Positions 32,783 to 39,550 of a DNA stretch of 64,000 bases are shown piece after piece. The stretch comes from Agromyces sp. S2-1-8 (GTDB taxonomy: Bacteria > Actinomycetota > Actinomycetes > Actinomycetales > Microbacteriaceae), in the NCBI RefSeq assembly GCF_021129215.1, contig NZ_JAJOLP010000001.1, forward strand, positions 248,001 to 312,000. The letters are read 5' to 3'. The stretch's first letter is position 1. Each line of letters starts with the position of its first letter. Position numbers and translations under genes: made by a program. The notes below the pieces were generated by a model, which was given only the letters and a program-made list of their open reading frames with translations, did not search any database and was not told where the DNA came from.

Positions 32783-33947
32783 TCGGGGTCTCCTTCTTGG
32801 TCGGGGTCAGCTCGTCGCCGCCGTCGAGGGGTTCGAGGTTCTCGATCGCGCGGATCTCGTTGACCGTGAGGAAGCCGGCTTCGCGCGCGATCTTGTGCGC
32901 GGTGTACCGGGTCGTGGTGTCCGCGCGCAGCAGCGCCTCGACGTTGAATCGGGCTTCGGTGCCGCGCGGCAGGATCTGGCTAAATGCGTCTTCGATCTCG
33001 ACGAGGTAGGCCATGAGCGAGAACCGGACATAGCCGAGCCAGTCCTGTTCGACGTTCGCGTAGGTCTGGCTGTTGCCCTCGACGGCTGCGAGCATGAGCG
33101 AGGCCGGCACGCCGAACAGGCGGGCGATCTGGGTGACCGTGAACTGCTGGGACTCGAGGAATTGCGCGTCAGCCGGCGAGAGGTAGACGGGCTTGTAGTC
33201 GAGGCCGGCGCCGAGCACCGCGACGCCGTTCTTGGCGCCGGCGGTGTCGTTCCACGTCTCCTTCGCCTGCGCGGCCTGATCGCGGTTGATCGGCTGGTCG
33301 CTCTTGAGCAGCCCGGTCGGCTGTCCGCCTTCCTCGAACCAGTTCGACGAGTAGTCGCGCAGGTCGAGGGCGCCGCGCAGCTCGATCTGCGCGGCTTGGA
33401 TCGGCCCGAGCCCCTTGGGCGAGCCGGGCACGCGGAGCAAGCTCAAGTGCTGGATCTCGCTCGTCGTGAATGCCTCGTCGCGGCCCCGGTAGCCGTAGCT
33501 CACGATCTCGCCGGCGGCGTTCGTGTTCGGGGTGACGTCGAGCGGGTTGAGGTTCGCGACGTTCTTGACGACGCCTGCCTCGACGGTCTTGCGCCAGTAC
33601 GCGTTGCCCTGCGAGGCGAGGGCGACGATCGTCTGTTCAAGGAACGCCGACCGGGAGATCTTGACGTCGGGCTGGCGCACGAGCTGCGGCTGCCGGGTGA
33701 GCGGCTTGCCGTTCGCCTCGGCGATGAGTGAGATCTGCTTGCCCGACACGGCGTGGATCTGCACGGCTCGGTAGACCATCGAGATACCGAGCGCCTCGCC
33801 GGCGGCGACGTTGCGGTCGGTCGCAGTGCGGGCCGGCGCGGTCAGGCCGGTCGGAGCCGGCGACTCGGGCGCTTCCTCGGCGCGTGCATGACCAGTGTTC
33901 GGCTCGGGGATGACCGGGCCGAGCAGTGCGTCGAGGAAGCGCCCCAT
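32775..33947 (-). CDS. HK97-type portal protein
   Basis: The 390-residue protein starts MGRFLDALLGPV (33947, AGGAACGGCGA upstream). It contains VYRAVQIHAVSGKQISLIAEANG, QGNAYWRKTV, LNPLDVTP, HLSLLRVPGSPKGLGPIQAAQ and IARLFGVPASLM, all portal-typical. It forms the dodecameric DNA channel at one capsid vertex. An upstream in-frame start at 34007 lacks a ribosome site. Confidence 0.94.
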   Translation of the reverse strand: MGRFLDALLGPVIPEPNTGHARAEEAPESPAPTGLTAPARTATDRNVAAGEALGISMVYRAVQIHAVSGKQISLIAEANGKPLTRQPQLVRQPDVKISRSAFLEQTIVALASQGNAYWRKTVEAGVVKNVANLNPLDVTPNTNAAGEIVSYGYRGRDEAFTTSEIQHLSLLRVPGSPKGLGPIQAAQIELRGALDLRDYSSNWFEEGGQPTGLLKSDQPINRDQAAQAKETWNDTAGAKNGVAVLGAGLDYKPVYLSPADAQFLESQQFTVTQIARLFGVPASLMLAAVEGNSQTYANVEQDWLGYVRFSLMAYLVEIEDAFSQILPRGTEARFNVEALLRADTTTRYTAHKIAREAGFLTVNEIRAIENLEPLDGGDELTPTKKETPNA

Positions 33948-34017
33948 TCGCCGTTCCTGCCTTTCGTCGTGTGAACGACAGGCAGTTTGGGCTTTCCAAA
34001 AGTTCACATGGCCGGCG

Positions 34018-35511
34018 TCAGAACAGCGGCAGCTCGTCGTCGGGCTGGATCTCGACGGCGAGAGTGCCGATCGCGTGGCCCATAACGGCGTCGATCTCGA
34101 CCGAACTGTCGGCCTTCGAGATCCGGAATCGCCCGCCGGTGTCCTTTCGCACGGTGCGCGGCACCTGCACGTCTAGCAGCGGGTCGCCGGCGTGTCGGAT
34201 CTCGCCGGCGGCGACCTTCGCATAGAACATCTCGGACGCGTTGAACACGTCGCCCTGGGTGGCTGCCATGACCGGCAGTCCGCGCCGCTTCAGCTCGTCG
34301 GCGAGCGACTTCAGCGCGTAGTTGTCCATGGCATACAGGCGCGGGTCGTGGCGGGAGAGGTCGAGGCAGACGGCGACGAGCTGGTCGAGGTTTGGCTTGA
34401 CGATCGAGGCGACCAGCTCGGCGTGTGTGATCTCGCCGACCTTGATCGTCGCGGTGATCGATGCGAATCCCCAGTCGGGCGTTCGGTCGACGGTGAAGAT
34501 CGGCCGGCCGGCGGGGAACAGCTCGTCGGGCTCGCGCCGGCGGGAGCGCCAGAGTTCGAGCGGCATGAATGCGCTCGTCGAGGTCGTGAAGCGGTTGAGC
34601 CGGTAGCGCACGACGTCGGCGTCGGGCATGCCGCGCACGTCGCTGATCGCGGTCGCGAGATCGAGCCGGCCGCAGGCGAGGCCGGGCGAGGCCGCGATGA
34701 GGTACTGGCCGAGGGTCTCGTCATCGGCCGGCACTCGTGCCTCGGGTGCTTCCCAGATGAAGAATCCGAACCGCTCGGGCGCTGCTTCGGCGGTCTTGTA
34801 CAGGTCGAGCAGCAGCAGGCTTGTCTCGTCGCCGGCGGTGGTGAATCCGATGACGATGCCGTTGCGGCGGGCGGCGGTGCCGTTGACCATGTCCGACCAC
34901 AGCTCGCGCTTGGTGATGTGCAGCTCGTCGACGAGCCCGACCGTGAGGTCGAGCCCCTGCACGGCGGCGGACTTCGACGGCTTGATCTCGTAGCGCCCGC
35001 CGTCGTGGGACTGGATGCCGCGGGTGTCGGTGAGGCGGGCGAACTGTAGCGCCAGCTCGGCGTTGCCGCGGATGACGAGCAGTAGCCGGCTGTAGATGAT
35101 GCGGGCCTGTTCGGCCGACGAGGCGACGCCGATGACGAGGGCGCCGGCCTCGCGCACGAGCCCGTACAGGCCGAAGATCGCGCCGAGCACGCTCTTGCCG
35201 TTCTGGCGGCTCACGCTCACGAGCACCTGTCGGTATCGCAGCTCGCCGGCGCGCGGGTGGCCCTCGGGGTAAACCTCAAGGATCGCGCGGATGAGCCACC
35301 GCTGCCAGATGTCGAGCTGGATCGGCGACCCGTCGGGCAGCCTCCAAACCATGTCGACGAGGCGCAGCAGCCAGTCACCATGCGACGGGAAGGTCGGATT
35401 CGCGACCCAGTCGAACCCATCGTCGGGGCTGATGCCGAGCGGCAGCGAGAACCGTGCCGGCATCCAAAGCGGGCGCTCGGATGCCGGCGCGGCCGGGGCG
35501 ATGAGCGTCAC
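34018..35511 (-). CDS. Terminase large subunit
   Basis: The 497-residue DNA-packaging motor/nuclease has Walker A-like SRQNGKS (101-107), Walker B VGLVDE (191-196), a coupling motif region IGFTTAGDETS and an RNase H-like nuclease with acidic FTVDRTPDWGFASI and YAMDNYALKSLADEL. The GTG at 35511 overlaps the stop of the small-subunit gene (GTGA), which fixes the start. Confidence 0.94.
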   Translation of the reverse strand: MTLIAPAAPASERPLWMPARFSLPLGISPDDGFDWVANPTFPSHGDWLLRLVDMVWRLPDGSPIQLDIWQRWLIRAILEVYPEGHPRAGELRYRQVLVSVSRQNGKSVLGAIFGLYGLVREAGALVIGVASSAEQARIIYSRLLLVIRGNAELALQFARLTDTRGIQSHDGGRYEIKPSKSAAVQGLDLTVGLVDELHITKRELWSDMVNGTAARRNGIVIGFTTAGDETSLLLLDLYKTAEAAPERFGFFIWEAPEARVPADDETLGQYLIAASPGLACGRLDLATAISDVRGMPDADVVRYRLNRFTTSTSAFMPLELWRSRRREPDELFPAGRPIFTVDRTPDWGFASITATIKVGEITHAELVASIVKPNLDQLVAVCLDLSRHDPRLYAMDNYALKSLADELKRRGLPVMAATQGDVFNASEMFYAKVAAGEIRHAGDPLLDVQVPRTVRKDTGGRFRISKADSSVEIDAVMGHAIGTLAVEIQPDDELPLF

Positions 35512-35846
35512 GAGCTGCGAGCCTCGTCGAGGATCGACGAGACCGAGGCGGCGGCGCCGGTAGGGCCGGCCGGCGGCGCCGGCTGGCCCTGCGCTCGGAG
35601 GTCTCGGAACGTGACACCGAACTGCGCGGCAATCGCGGCCGTGAGCTTGATGTCGAGCTGGCGGGCGAGCTGGCGCAGCGTGACGAGTGACGGCTTGTGC
35701 TCGGGGCCGAGCCACGGGCTGGCGCGCTCGAACTCGTCGACGGCCGCGACAAAGCTGTCGTTCGGAGCATCCCGACGCTTCTCGTCGAGATCGGCTGAAA
35801 TCTGGGCCTCGATCGTGGCTTCGATCGGGTCGGATTCGGCGCTCAT
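35508..35846 (-). CDS. Terminase small subunit-like protein
   Basis: The 112-residue protein has an N-terminal acidic helix, HKPSLVTLRQLARQLDIKL and a flexible Pro/Ala-rich C-terminus. Its place directly before the large subunit, overlapping by GTGA, supports a DNA-recognition small subunit. Sequence support alone is modest. Confidence 0.72.
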   Translation of the reverse strand: MSAESDPIEATIEAQISADLDEKRRDAPNDSFVAAVDEFERASPWLGPEHKPSLVTLRQLARQLDIKLTAAIAAQFGVTFRDLRAQGQPAPPAGPTGAAASVSSILDEARSS

Positions 35847-35948
35847 TCAGGGGTTTCCTTCCGGGGTCGAAATGTTTGAGACCGTGCGTGAAAATCGGAA
35901 CTGGGCGGGGGGTGTCCGGCTGGTCAGCCAGAAAAACGGGTCGCCGGA

Positions 35949-36413
35949 TCAGCGCATGTAGCTGGCGCCAGTCGGGAACAGGTAGTAGCCGCCCGTCGTG
36001 GCCGGCGGCGTGAGCAGGATCACGCCGTTTCCGTCGATCTGCCAGCGTCCGCCGCCACCCGTCGATGCCGTGGAGCTGGACACGACGTTGATGTACTTCG
36101 TGCCGGACGTCGGGCGGAAGTCGACCGGTACGTCGGCGACGTTGACGCCGGTGCTGGCTGCGAGGCCGGCGCCCGCGACACCCCAGTCGATGAGCACGAG
36201 CTTGTTGAACAGCTTGCGTACCTGAATCGGGCGGCTGCCCTGCATGGTGATGCCGGGACGTAGCGGGCAGTCGACCCAGCCAGTATCGGCGAACCGCGCG
36301 GTGACGGCTGCCTGCACCGCGTTCGCGAGATCCTCGATCCACTGGTCGAGCGGTGCGGCCTCGTCGCCGCCGGCGGGATAGGGCAGGTTGTCGGGGCTGG
36401 TCAGGTTGGGCAT
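35949..36413 (-). CDS. Minor structural (tail-fibre-like) protein
   Basis: The 154-residue product begins MPNLTSPDNLPYPAGGDEAAPLDQWIEDLANAVQAAV, a pattern common at the N-terminus of short actinophage fibre or tail proteins. A beta-rich part follows (LNKLVLIDWGVAG-type strands, SSSTASTGGGGRWQIDGNGVILL) and the end is GGYYLFPTGASYMR. It is unusual to find it upstream of the terminase genes, away from the tail module. Confidence 0.6.
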   Translation of the reverse strand: MPNLTSPDNLPYPAGGDEAAPLDQWIEDLANAVQAAVTARFADTGWVDCPLRPGITMQGSRPIQVRKLFNKLVLIDWGVAGAGLAASTGVNVADVPVDFRPTSGTKYINVVSSSTASTGGGGRWQIDGNGVILLTPPATTGGYYLFPTGASYMR

Positions 36414-36435
36414 GGCGGGTTCCTTTCGTGGTGGG

Positions 36436-36687
36436 TTACAGGTGGGCGAGCCAGCGGCGGTTGAACCAGTTGATTCGCCCGCCGATCTTGTTGCTCTTGG
36501 ACGAGTTGCAGGGCTTGCAGGCGGCGAGCAGGTTGTCGAGCTCGTCGCGCCCGCCGGCATCCTTCGGGATGATGTGATCGGCCTCGGTGGCCTCGCCGCC
36601 GCAGTACTGGCACACGTACTCGTCGCGCTCCAGCACTTCGAGGCGCAGCGCGTCCCACGCTGCGCCCCGACTCGACTGCTTGCTCAC
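36436..36687 (-). CDS. HNH endonuclease
   Basis: The 83-residue protein has the HNH fold: LERDEYVCQYCGGEATEADHIIPKDAGGRDELDNLLAACKPCNSSKSNK, with two CxxC zinc knuckles and the DH/N/H catalytic residues. HNH proteins next to terminase genes take part in packaging cleavage in HK97-type phages. GTG 36687 overlaps the upstream stop codon (GTGA). Confidence 0.92.
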   Translation of the reverse strand: MSKQSSRGAAWDALRLEVLERDEYVCQYCGGEATEADHIIPKDAGGRDELDNLLAACKPCNSSKSNKIGGRINWFNRRWLAHL

Positions 36688-37088
36688 GCCGACTTCCGAT
36701 CGCGGTAGCGGGCCGCGTCGTAGTGCTTCCGGCACAGACCGCGCGACACGGCCGTCGACGAGCAATCGCCCTGGGCGCACGGCTCGGCGCCCTCGCGCAC
36801 GACCGGCGTCGACACCGGGGCGAGCTGCCGGCCGGCGCGCTGCGCGTCGTACCGGGCGGCGTCGTAGTGCGGCCGGCACATGCCGCGGATGACGCCGTAC
36901 CGGCCGCAGCCGACGACGGTGCATCGCGGCAGGGCTCGCTCGCGCTCGATCAAGCGATGCGCTTGCGCAGCCTCGTCGGCGAACGCTCGCGAGAGGAAGA
37001 CCCACGAGGCGTGGCAGATCGAGCACGCGACGACGTGAGACACGTCTGACGAGTCGACGGTGACGAGCGGCGCGGTCGGTTCGGTCAT
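36684..37088 (-). CDS. Zinc-finger protein with a duplicated C-C-C-H motif
   Basis: The 134-residue product has an N-terminal CSICHASW and two repeats, CTVVGCGRYGVIRGMCRPHYDAARY and a second copy CAQGDCSSTAVSRGLCRKHYDAARY, each C-x4-C-x8-C-x2-H. Such fingers occur in phage HNH-linked and DNA-binding proteins. It is coupled to the HNH gene by GTGA, so the two may act together (inference). Confidence 0.75.
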   Translation of the reverse strand: MTEPTAPLVTVDSSDVSHVVACSICHASWVFLSRAFADEAAQAHRLIERERALPRCTVVGCGRYGVIRGMCRPHYDAARYDAQRAGRQLAPVSTPVVREGAEPCAQGDCSSTAVSRGLCRKHYDAARYRDRKSA

Positions 37089-37090
37089 GG

Positions 37091-37165
37091 TCAGTCCTCC
37101 GTGATGAGCAGGGCGACGCCGAGGCCGAACATGGCGCCGATGATGAGGGCGAGCAGGATCGTCAC
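37091..37165 (-). CDS. 24-residue membrane microprotein
   Basis: The frame starts at GTG 37165, overlapping the upstream stop codon (GTGA), and reads as a single hydrophobic helix (TILLALIIGAMFGLGVALLI) ending TED. It lies 2 nt before the next gene's ATG. The precise packing between two genes, with both junctions tight, argues that it is real. Confidence 0.55.
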   Translation of the reverse strand: MTILLALIIGAMFGLGVALLITED

Positions 37166-37464
37166 GAGCGCGTCCGTTCGATCGCGGCGCGGCCGGCCTC
37201 GACCCACGCGGCGCCGGCGTCGGCGTCCCAGTTGCCGGCCTGCACGAGGTTCGCGGCCGTGACCGTCTGCGAGGCGGACAGGCGCAGCAGAATCGCGTCG
37301 GGATCGAGTAGGCCGATCTCGTCGGCGCGCTCGTGCATGTCGTTCGCGAGCTGGAGCAGATCGGAGTAGACCGCGACGGTCGCGTACTCGGGTCGCTCGG
37401 GCGTAGCCGGCTCGACGGGCTCGGCGGGCTCGCTGGTAGGCGCCTCGACCTCGATGTCGCTCAT
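37162..37464 (-). CDS. Hypothetical phage protein
   Basis: The 100-residue product has an acidic Glu/Pro/Ala-rich first 25 residues and a helical remainder (SDLLQLANDMHERADEIGLLDPDAILLRLSASQTV). No family is recognised. The ATG overlaps the upstream stop codon (ATGA), and it is part of the early lytic gene chain. Confidence 0.7.
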   Translation of the reverse strand: MSDIEVEAPTSEPAEPVEPATPERPEYATVAVYSDLLQLANDMHERADEIGLLDPDAILLRLSASQTVTAANLVQAGNWDADAGAAWVEAGRAAIERTRS

Positions 37465-37793
37465 CGCACGACCACCGTCATCAGCCACGCCGCGCCAGCG
37501 GCGATGCACGCGGCGGCCAGCACGAGGCCGACGATGGTAAGCACCTGAGCGGCTGCGGTATCGCGGAAGCGGCGACGCTGGTGCATGATGACGCCGGTCG
37601 GGCGCAGCATCTCGACCGGGACGTCGAGCAGGCCGGCCAGCTCGTCGAGATCGATGCCGGGCATTGGCAGCGTTGCCGGTCGGGTCGCTCTGGGCAGCGT
37701 GAATTGGTGATAGCCGGCATGGCCGGCGTGCAGCTCGCACTTGACGCCGACGTGCGGCAGCTCCGATGCGCAGATGGTGGGCTGGGTGTTCAT
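37461..37793 (-). CDS. Hypothetical phage membrane protein
   Basis: The 110-residue protein has an N-terminal CELHAGHAGYH motif (a C/H cluster found in small actinophage proteins), a polar middle and a C-terminal membrane segment (VLTIVGLVLAAACIAAGAAWLM). The ATG overlaps the stop of the initiator-like gene (ATGA). Function unknown. Confidence 0.68.
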   Translation of the reverse strand: MNTQPTICASELPHVGVKCELHAGHAGYHQFTLPRATRPATLPMPGIDLDELAGLLDVPVEMLRPTGVIMHQRRRFRDTAAAQVLTIVGLVLAAACIAAGAAWLMTVVVR

Positions 37794-38497
37794 GCGACTT
37801 CTCCTGTCGTGGTGTTGACGACGAGGGGCGAACCGTCGCCCTCGTCGGGGCGGCGGGTGCCGCATGTGCGGCAATAGCCGCTGGCTTCGAAAACGTGAGG
37901 CTTGCCGCGACGGTTCGGACACGTCACGGCGCGCAGGGAATCGGCCGCAGCGCGAGCCGACGTCGCGATGACGAAGTCAGCGCCAGAGGGCCGGGCGCTC
38001 TGCGCCTCCGACTTCGCTCGGTGGTCACCTTGGGAAGTCTTAGAGAGTGTTTTAACTGGTGTTCTTATAGGCGTTGGATCATCCGATGCGGTCCGCGTTG
38101 GATCATCCGATGCGGCGTCGCGGTTATCCACAGGCCGCGTTGGATCATCCAACGCGGCTCCGAATAGGGGCACGTCGCCGAGGTCATGCGGGTCTGAGAT
38201 CTCCCAGTCGTGGCCGAGGAACTGCGAGCCGACACCCCTGATCGGGATGCGTCGCAGGTAGCCGACTGCTTCGAGTTCTTCGACGGCGGTGCGGATCGCG
38301 TCGATGCCCTCGCGAGGCGACTCTGACGCGAGATTCTGGAGGGTGATGCTCCAGCCGTCATCGTGCGACCAGACGGCCGAGAGGACGCCTCGGGCGCGGT
38401 AGCTCAGCTTGTCGTCGCGCAGCCACGAATTCGCGATCTGGGTGAAGTTCCGCTCATACCGCGCACGACGACGGATGAGACGCGGCTCGCGCGTCAT
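37790..38497 (-). CDS. Replication initiator-like protein with winged helix
   Basis: The 235-residue product opens with a winged-helix domain (about 15-85: LSYRARGVLSAVWSHDDGWSITLQNLASESPREGIDAIRTAVEELEAVGYL), as in phage replisome organisers and DnaD-like initiators. The middle (about 110-150) has repeated DDPT motifs encoded by iterons, and the C-terminus has a zinc knuckle (CPNRRGKPHVFEASGYCRTCG). It is the first gene of the lytic operon. I infer origin recognition; a purely regulatory role is possible. Confidence 0.72.
   Translation of the reverse strand: MTREPRLIRRRARYERNFTQIANSWLRDDKLSYRARGVLSAVWSHDDGWSITLQNLASESPREGIDAIRTAVEELEAVGYLRRIPIRGVGSQFLGHDWEISDPHDLGDVPLFGAALDDPTRPVDNRDAASDDPTRTASDDPTPIRTPVKTLSKTSQGDHRAKSEAQSARPSGADFVIATSARAAADSLRAVTCPNRRGKPHVFEASGYCRTCGTRRPDEGDGSPLVVNTTTGEVA
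38071..38157. other. Candidate phage replication origin (three iterons and a DnaA box)
   Basis: Three near-identical 21-base repeats with core GTTGGATCATCC lie at 38071-38091, 38095-38115 and 38137-38157. The third is a perfect palindrome around one base. TTATCCACA, a consensus DnaA box, lies between the second and third at 38124-38132. The cluster is inside the initiator-like gene, as the lambda origin is inside gene O. Confidence 0.6.
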
Positions 38498-38522
38498 TGG
38501 GTTATCCCCAAGTCATCCACAC

Positions 38523-38614
38523 CTGTGCATGGTTTTCTGTGCATGCCTGTCAGTAGAACGTGAACGACTCACAATCCCGCGTCAATTCGTGCGGCGTGTC
38601 GCGTTTTCTGTGCA
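38523..38614. promoter_or_regulatory. Divergent control region with CTGTGCA repeats
   Basis: CTGTGCATG occurs at 38523-38531 and 38537-38545 (14-bp period), close to the lytic operon start. A third copy, as part of the 12-base repeat GTTTTCTGTGCA (38532-38543 and 38603-38614), lies near the repressor-side promoter. TATGCT (38622-38627), 7 nt before ATG 38635, is a likely -10. These are candidate repressor operators in the lysis/lysogeny control region. Confidence 0.55.
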
Positions 38615-38634
38615 CCGATCGCTATGCTTCAGGC

Positions 38635-38928
38635 ATGGAGCACGAACTGACGATCTTCAGGATCGGCGGCGTTCCCGCAGGCACCTACGAAGGCCGGGCT
38701 CGCAATACCGGCGACGTGGATCTCGGCGGGCGGTGTACCTGCGGATGGGTCACGCGAGTCGGCTCAACTGAGCCACGGCCCATCCGGCGGGAATTCAAGC
38801 GGCACGTAGAGAGGGCGAATGGTGGACACACTCAGACTGTCGGGGGCAGCGGATCGCATGGCGCGGGCTCGGCTTTTCGCCGGGGTGGATCAGATCGACA
38901 TGGCGGCGAGGGTCGGCAAGAGTCGTAA
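38635..38928 (+). CDS. Small protein preceding the repressor gene
   Basis: The frame starts at a probably leaderless ATG (-10 TATGCT 7 nt upstream). The first ~65 residues look real (MEHELTIFRIGGVPAGTYEGRA, then RCTCGWVTRVGS and a basic REFKRHVE). The last ~37 residues overlap the repressor gene by 110 nt and are Gly-rich, so the natural stop may have been lost or the end may be unimportant. Function unknown. Confidence 0.5.
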   Translation: MEHELTIFRIGGVPAGTYEGRARNTGDVDLGGRCTCGWVTRVGSTEPRPIRREFKRHVERANGGHTQTVGGSGSHGAGSAFRRGGSDRHGGEGRQES

Positions 38929-39133
38929 CACGATCAGCGCCTATGAGCGTGGCGTGAGCGAGCCGCCGATGAGCGTGCTCGCGGAATGGGCAGTCGTGAC
39001 GGGCCGGTCGATCGACTGGCTCGTTTGGGGCGACGAAGGTCGGCCCGAGCTGGTTAACGCGAAAGCGGCCCCGTCCGAAGACGAGGCCGCTAGCTTGGTG
39101 CGCCCGGAGGGACTCGAACCCCCAACCTTCTGA
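38819..39133 (+). CDS. XRE-type repressor truncated by integration
   Basis: The 104-residue protein has a Cro/CI-type helix-turn-helix at about 18-72 (DQIDMAARVGKSRNTISAYERGVSEPPMSVLAEWAVVTG) and a short C-terminal tail. The start at 38819 has GAGAGGG upstream. The last ~12 codons lie in the attR core on the strand opposite tRNA-Arg. The stop TGA uses two core bases plus one host base (39133). In the phage form the codon is TGG and the frame continues 31 residues, to a stop at 22001-22003. It is probably the immunity repressor, acting on the CTGTGCA repeats (inference). Confidence 0.88.
   Translation: MVDTLRLSGAADRMARARLFAGVDQIDMAARVGKSRNTISAYERGVSEPPMSVLAEWAVVTGRSIDWLVWGDEGRPELVNAKAAPSEDEAASLVRPEGLEPPTF
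39064..39091 (-). terminator. Phage-borne terminator for the restored tRNA-Arg
   Basis: On the minus strand AGCGGCC and GGCCGCT form the base of a hairpin (12-base arms with one mismatch), followed by TTTCGCGTT, 7 nt beyond the tRNA 3' end. The phage thus replaces the host terminator displaced to 21840-21870. It lies inside the repressor gene on the opposite strand. Confidence 0.65.
39098..39132. other. attR core
   Basis: This is the second copy of the 35-bp core. Bases to the left are phage DNA and bases to the right (39133 on) are the host 5' part of tRNA-Arg. Crossover must have been inside this core, because only then does the restored tRNA keep a paired anticodon stem. Confidence 0.9.
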
Positions 39134-39171
39134 TCCGTAGTCAGATGCTCTATCCATTGAGCTACGGGCGC
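39099..39171 (-). tRNA. tRNA-Arg(ACG)
   Basis: The 73-nt cloverleaf on the minus strand has acceptor GCGCCCG/CGGGCGC, anticodon stem TCTGA/TCAGA and loop CTACGGA with anticodon ACG, and GGTTCGAGTCC in the T arm. CCA is not encoded. The 3' half from the core was supplied by the phage. Its A34 is the substrate of TadA (6445-6927). Confidence 0.97.
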
Positions 39172-39300
39172 ATCAGATGCCGCCTGCCGCAGGCTTCGCG
39201 ATCAGGCAACCACGTAACTCTAACCCAAGCCGCGTCGGTTCGCCAATCGAGGGTCGCGCGGGCCCCGAGGCATCCCACCGCCGCCTCGACCGATTCGCGC

Positions 39301-39344
39301 GCGACGGTCGCGACGGTCGCGACGGTCGCGACGGTCGCGACGGT
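39301..39344. repeat. Tandem repeat GCGACGGTC x 4.9
   Basis: Nearly five perfect copies of a 9-base unit are followed by GCGACGGTA. The perfect identity suggests a recent, slippage-prone array. Each unit contains the palindrome-like GTCGCGAC across its junction. Confidence 0.9.
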
Positions 39345-39482
39345 AGGAAGAATCGTGCGACACCCCGCGCCGAGGCGGCGACACGCCGCCGCTTCGGCAG
39401 AAGTTCCTACATTCGGGCCTCGAGACGATTCGGATGCCGCGGCGAGGGCACCGAGGCACCCGAATCGCCCGGCGTCCGAGCC

Positions 39483-39545
39483 GGCACGGGCACGGGCACG
39501 GGCACGGGCACCGGCACGGGCACGGCCACGGGCACGGCCACGGCC
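39483..39545. repeat. Hexanucleotide array GGCACG, about 10 copies with drift
   Basis: Units GGCACG with GGCCAC and GGCACC variants run to 5 nt before the stop codon of the ABC permease gene, so array expansion would not change the protein. Confidence 0.8.
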
Positions 39546-39550
39546 ATCCC

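Larger units (their letters stand above)
21875..39132. mobile_element. Complete 17.2-kb siphovirus-type prophage in tRNA-Arg(ACG)
   Basis: The 35-bp core repeats are 17,223 bp apart and enclose an integrase, an XRE repressor, an initiator-like gene, HNH, both terminase subunits, portal, protease-capsid, connectors, tail genes with a frameshift, tape measure, tail tip, endolysin and holin candidates. All structural genes are open, so it may be inducible. The size is very small for a tailed phage. It recalls the 15-17-kb phages of Arthrobacter and Microbacterium, which I remember as also having a fused protease-capsid gene. There is no polymerase, helicase or primase. Confidence 0.93.
39172..39550. 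other. Gene-free stretch with two microsatellite-like arrays
   Basis: No supported gene lies between tRNA-Arg and the permease gene. The stretch holds a 9-base tandem array and a 6-base array, listed separately, and one GGATGCCTC nonamer at 39267. The sequence between them is featureless, GC-rich DNA. Confidence 0.7.

Noticed and set aside
21875..39132. Phage satellite or PICI instead of a full phage
   Set aside because: It encodes its own capsid, portal, both terminase subunits, tape measure and lysis genes.
39099..39133. RPEGLEPPTF end of the repressor as a mere annotation artefact of tRNA antisense
   Set aside because: That peptide is a familiar artefact, but here the upstream HTH frame is certain and has no earlier stop, so ribosomes do translate into the core.
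39301..39344. CRISPR array
   Set aside because: The 9-base units are adjacent with no spacers, and there are no cas genes anywhere in the window.
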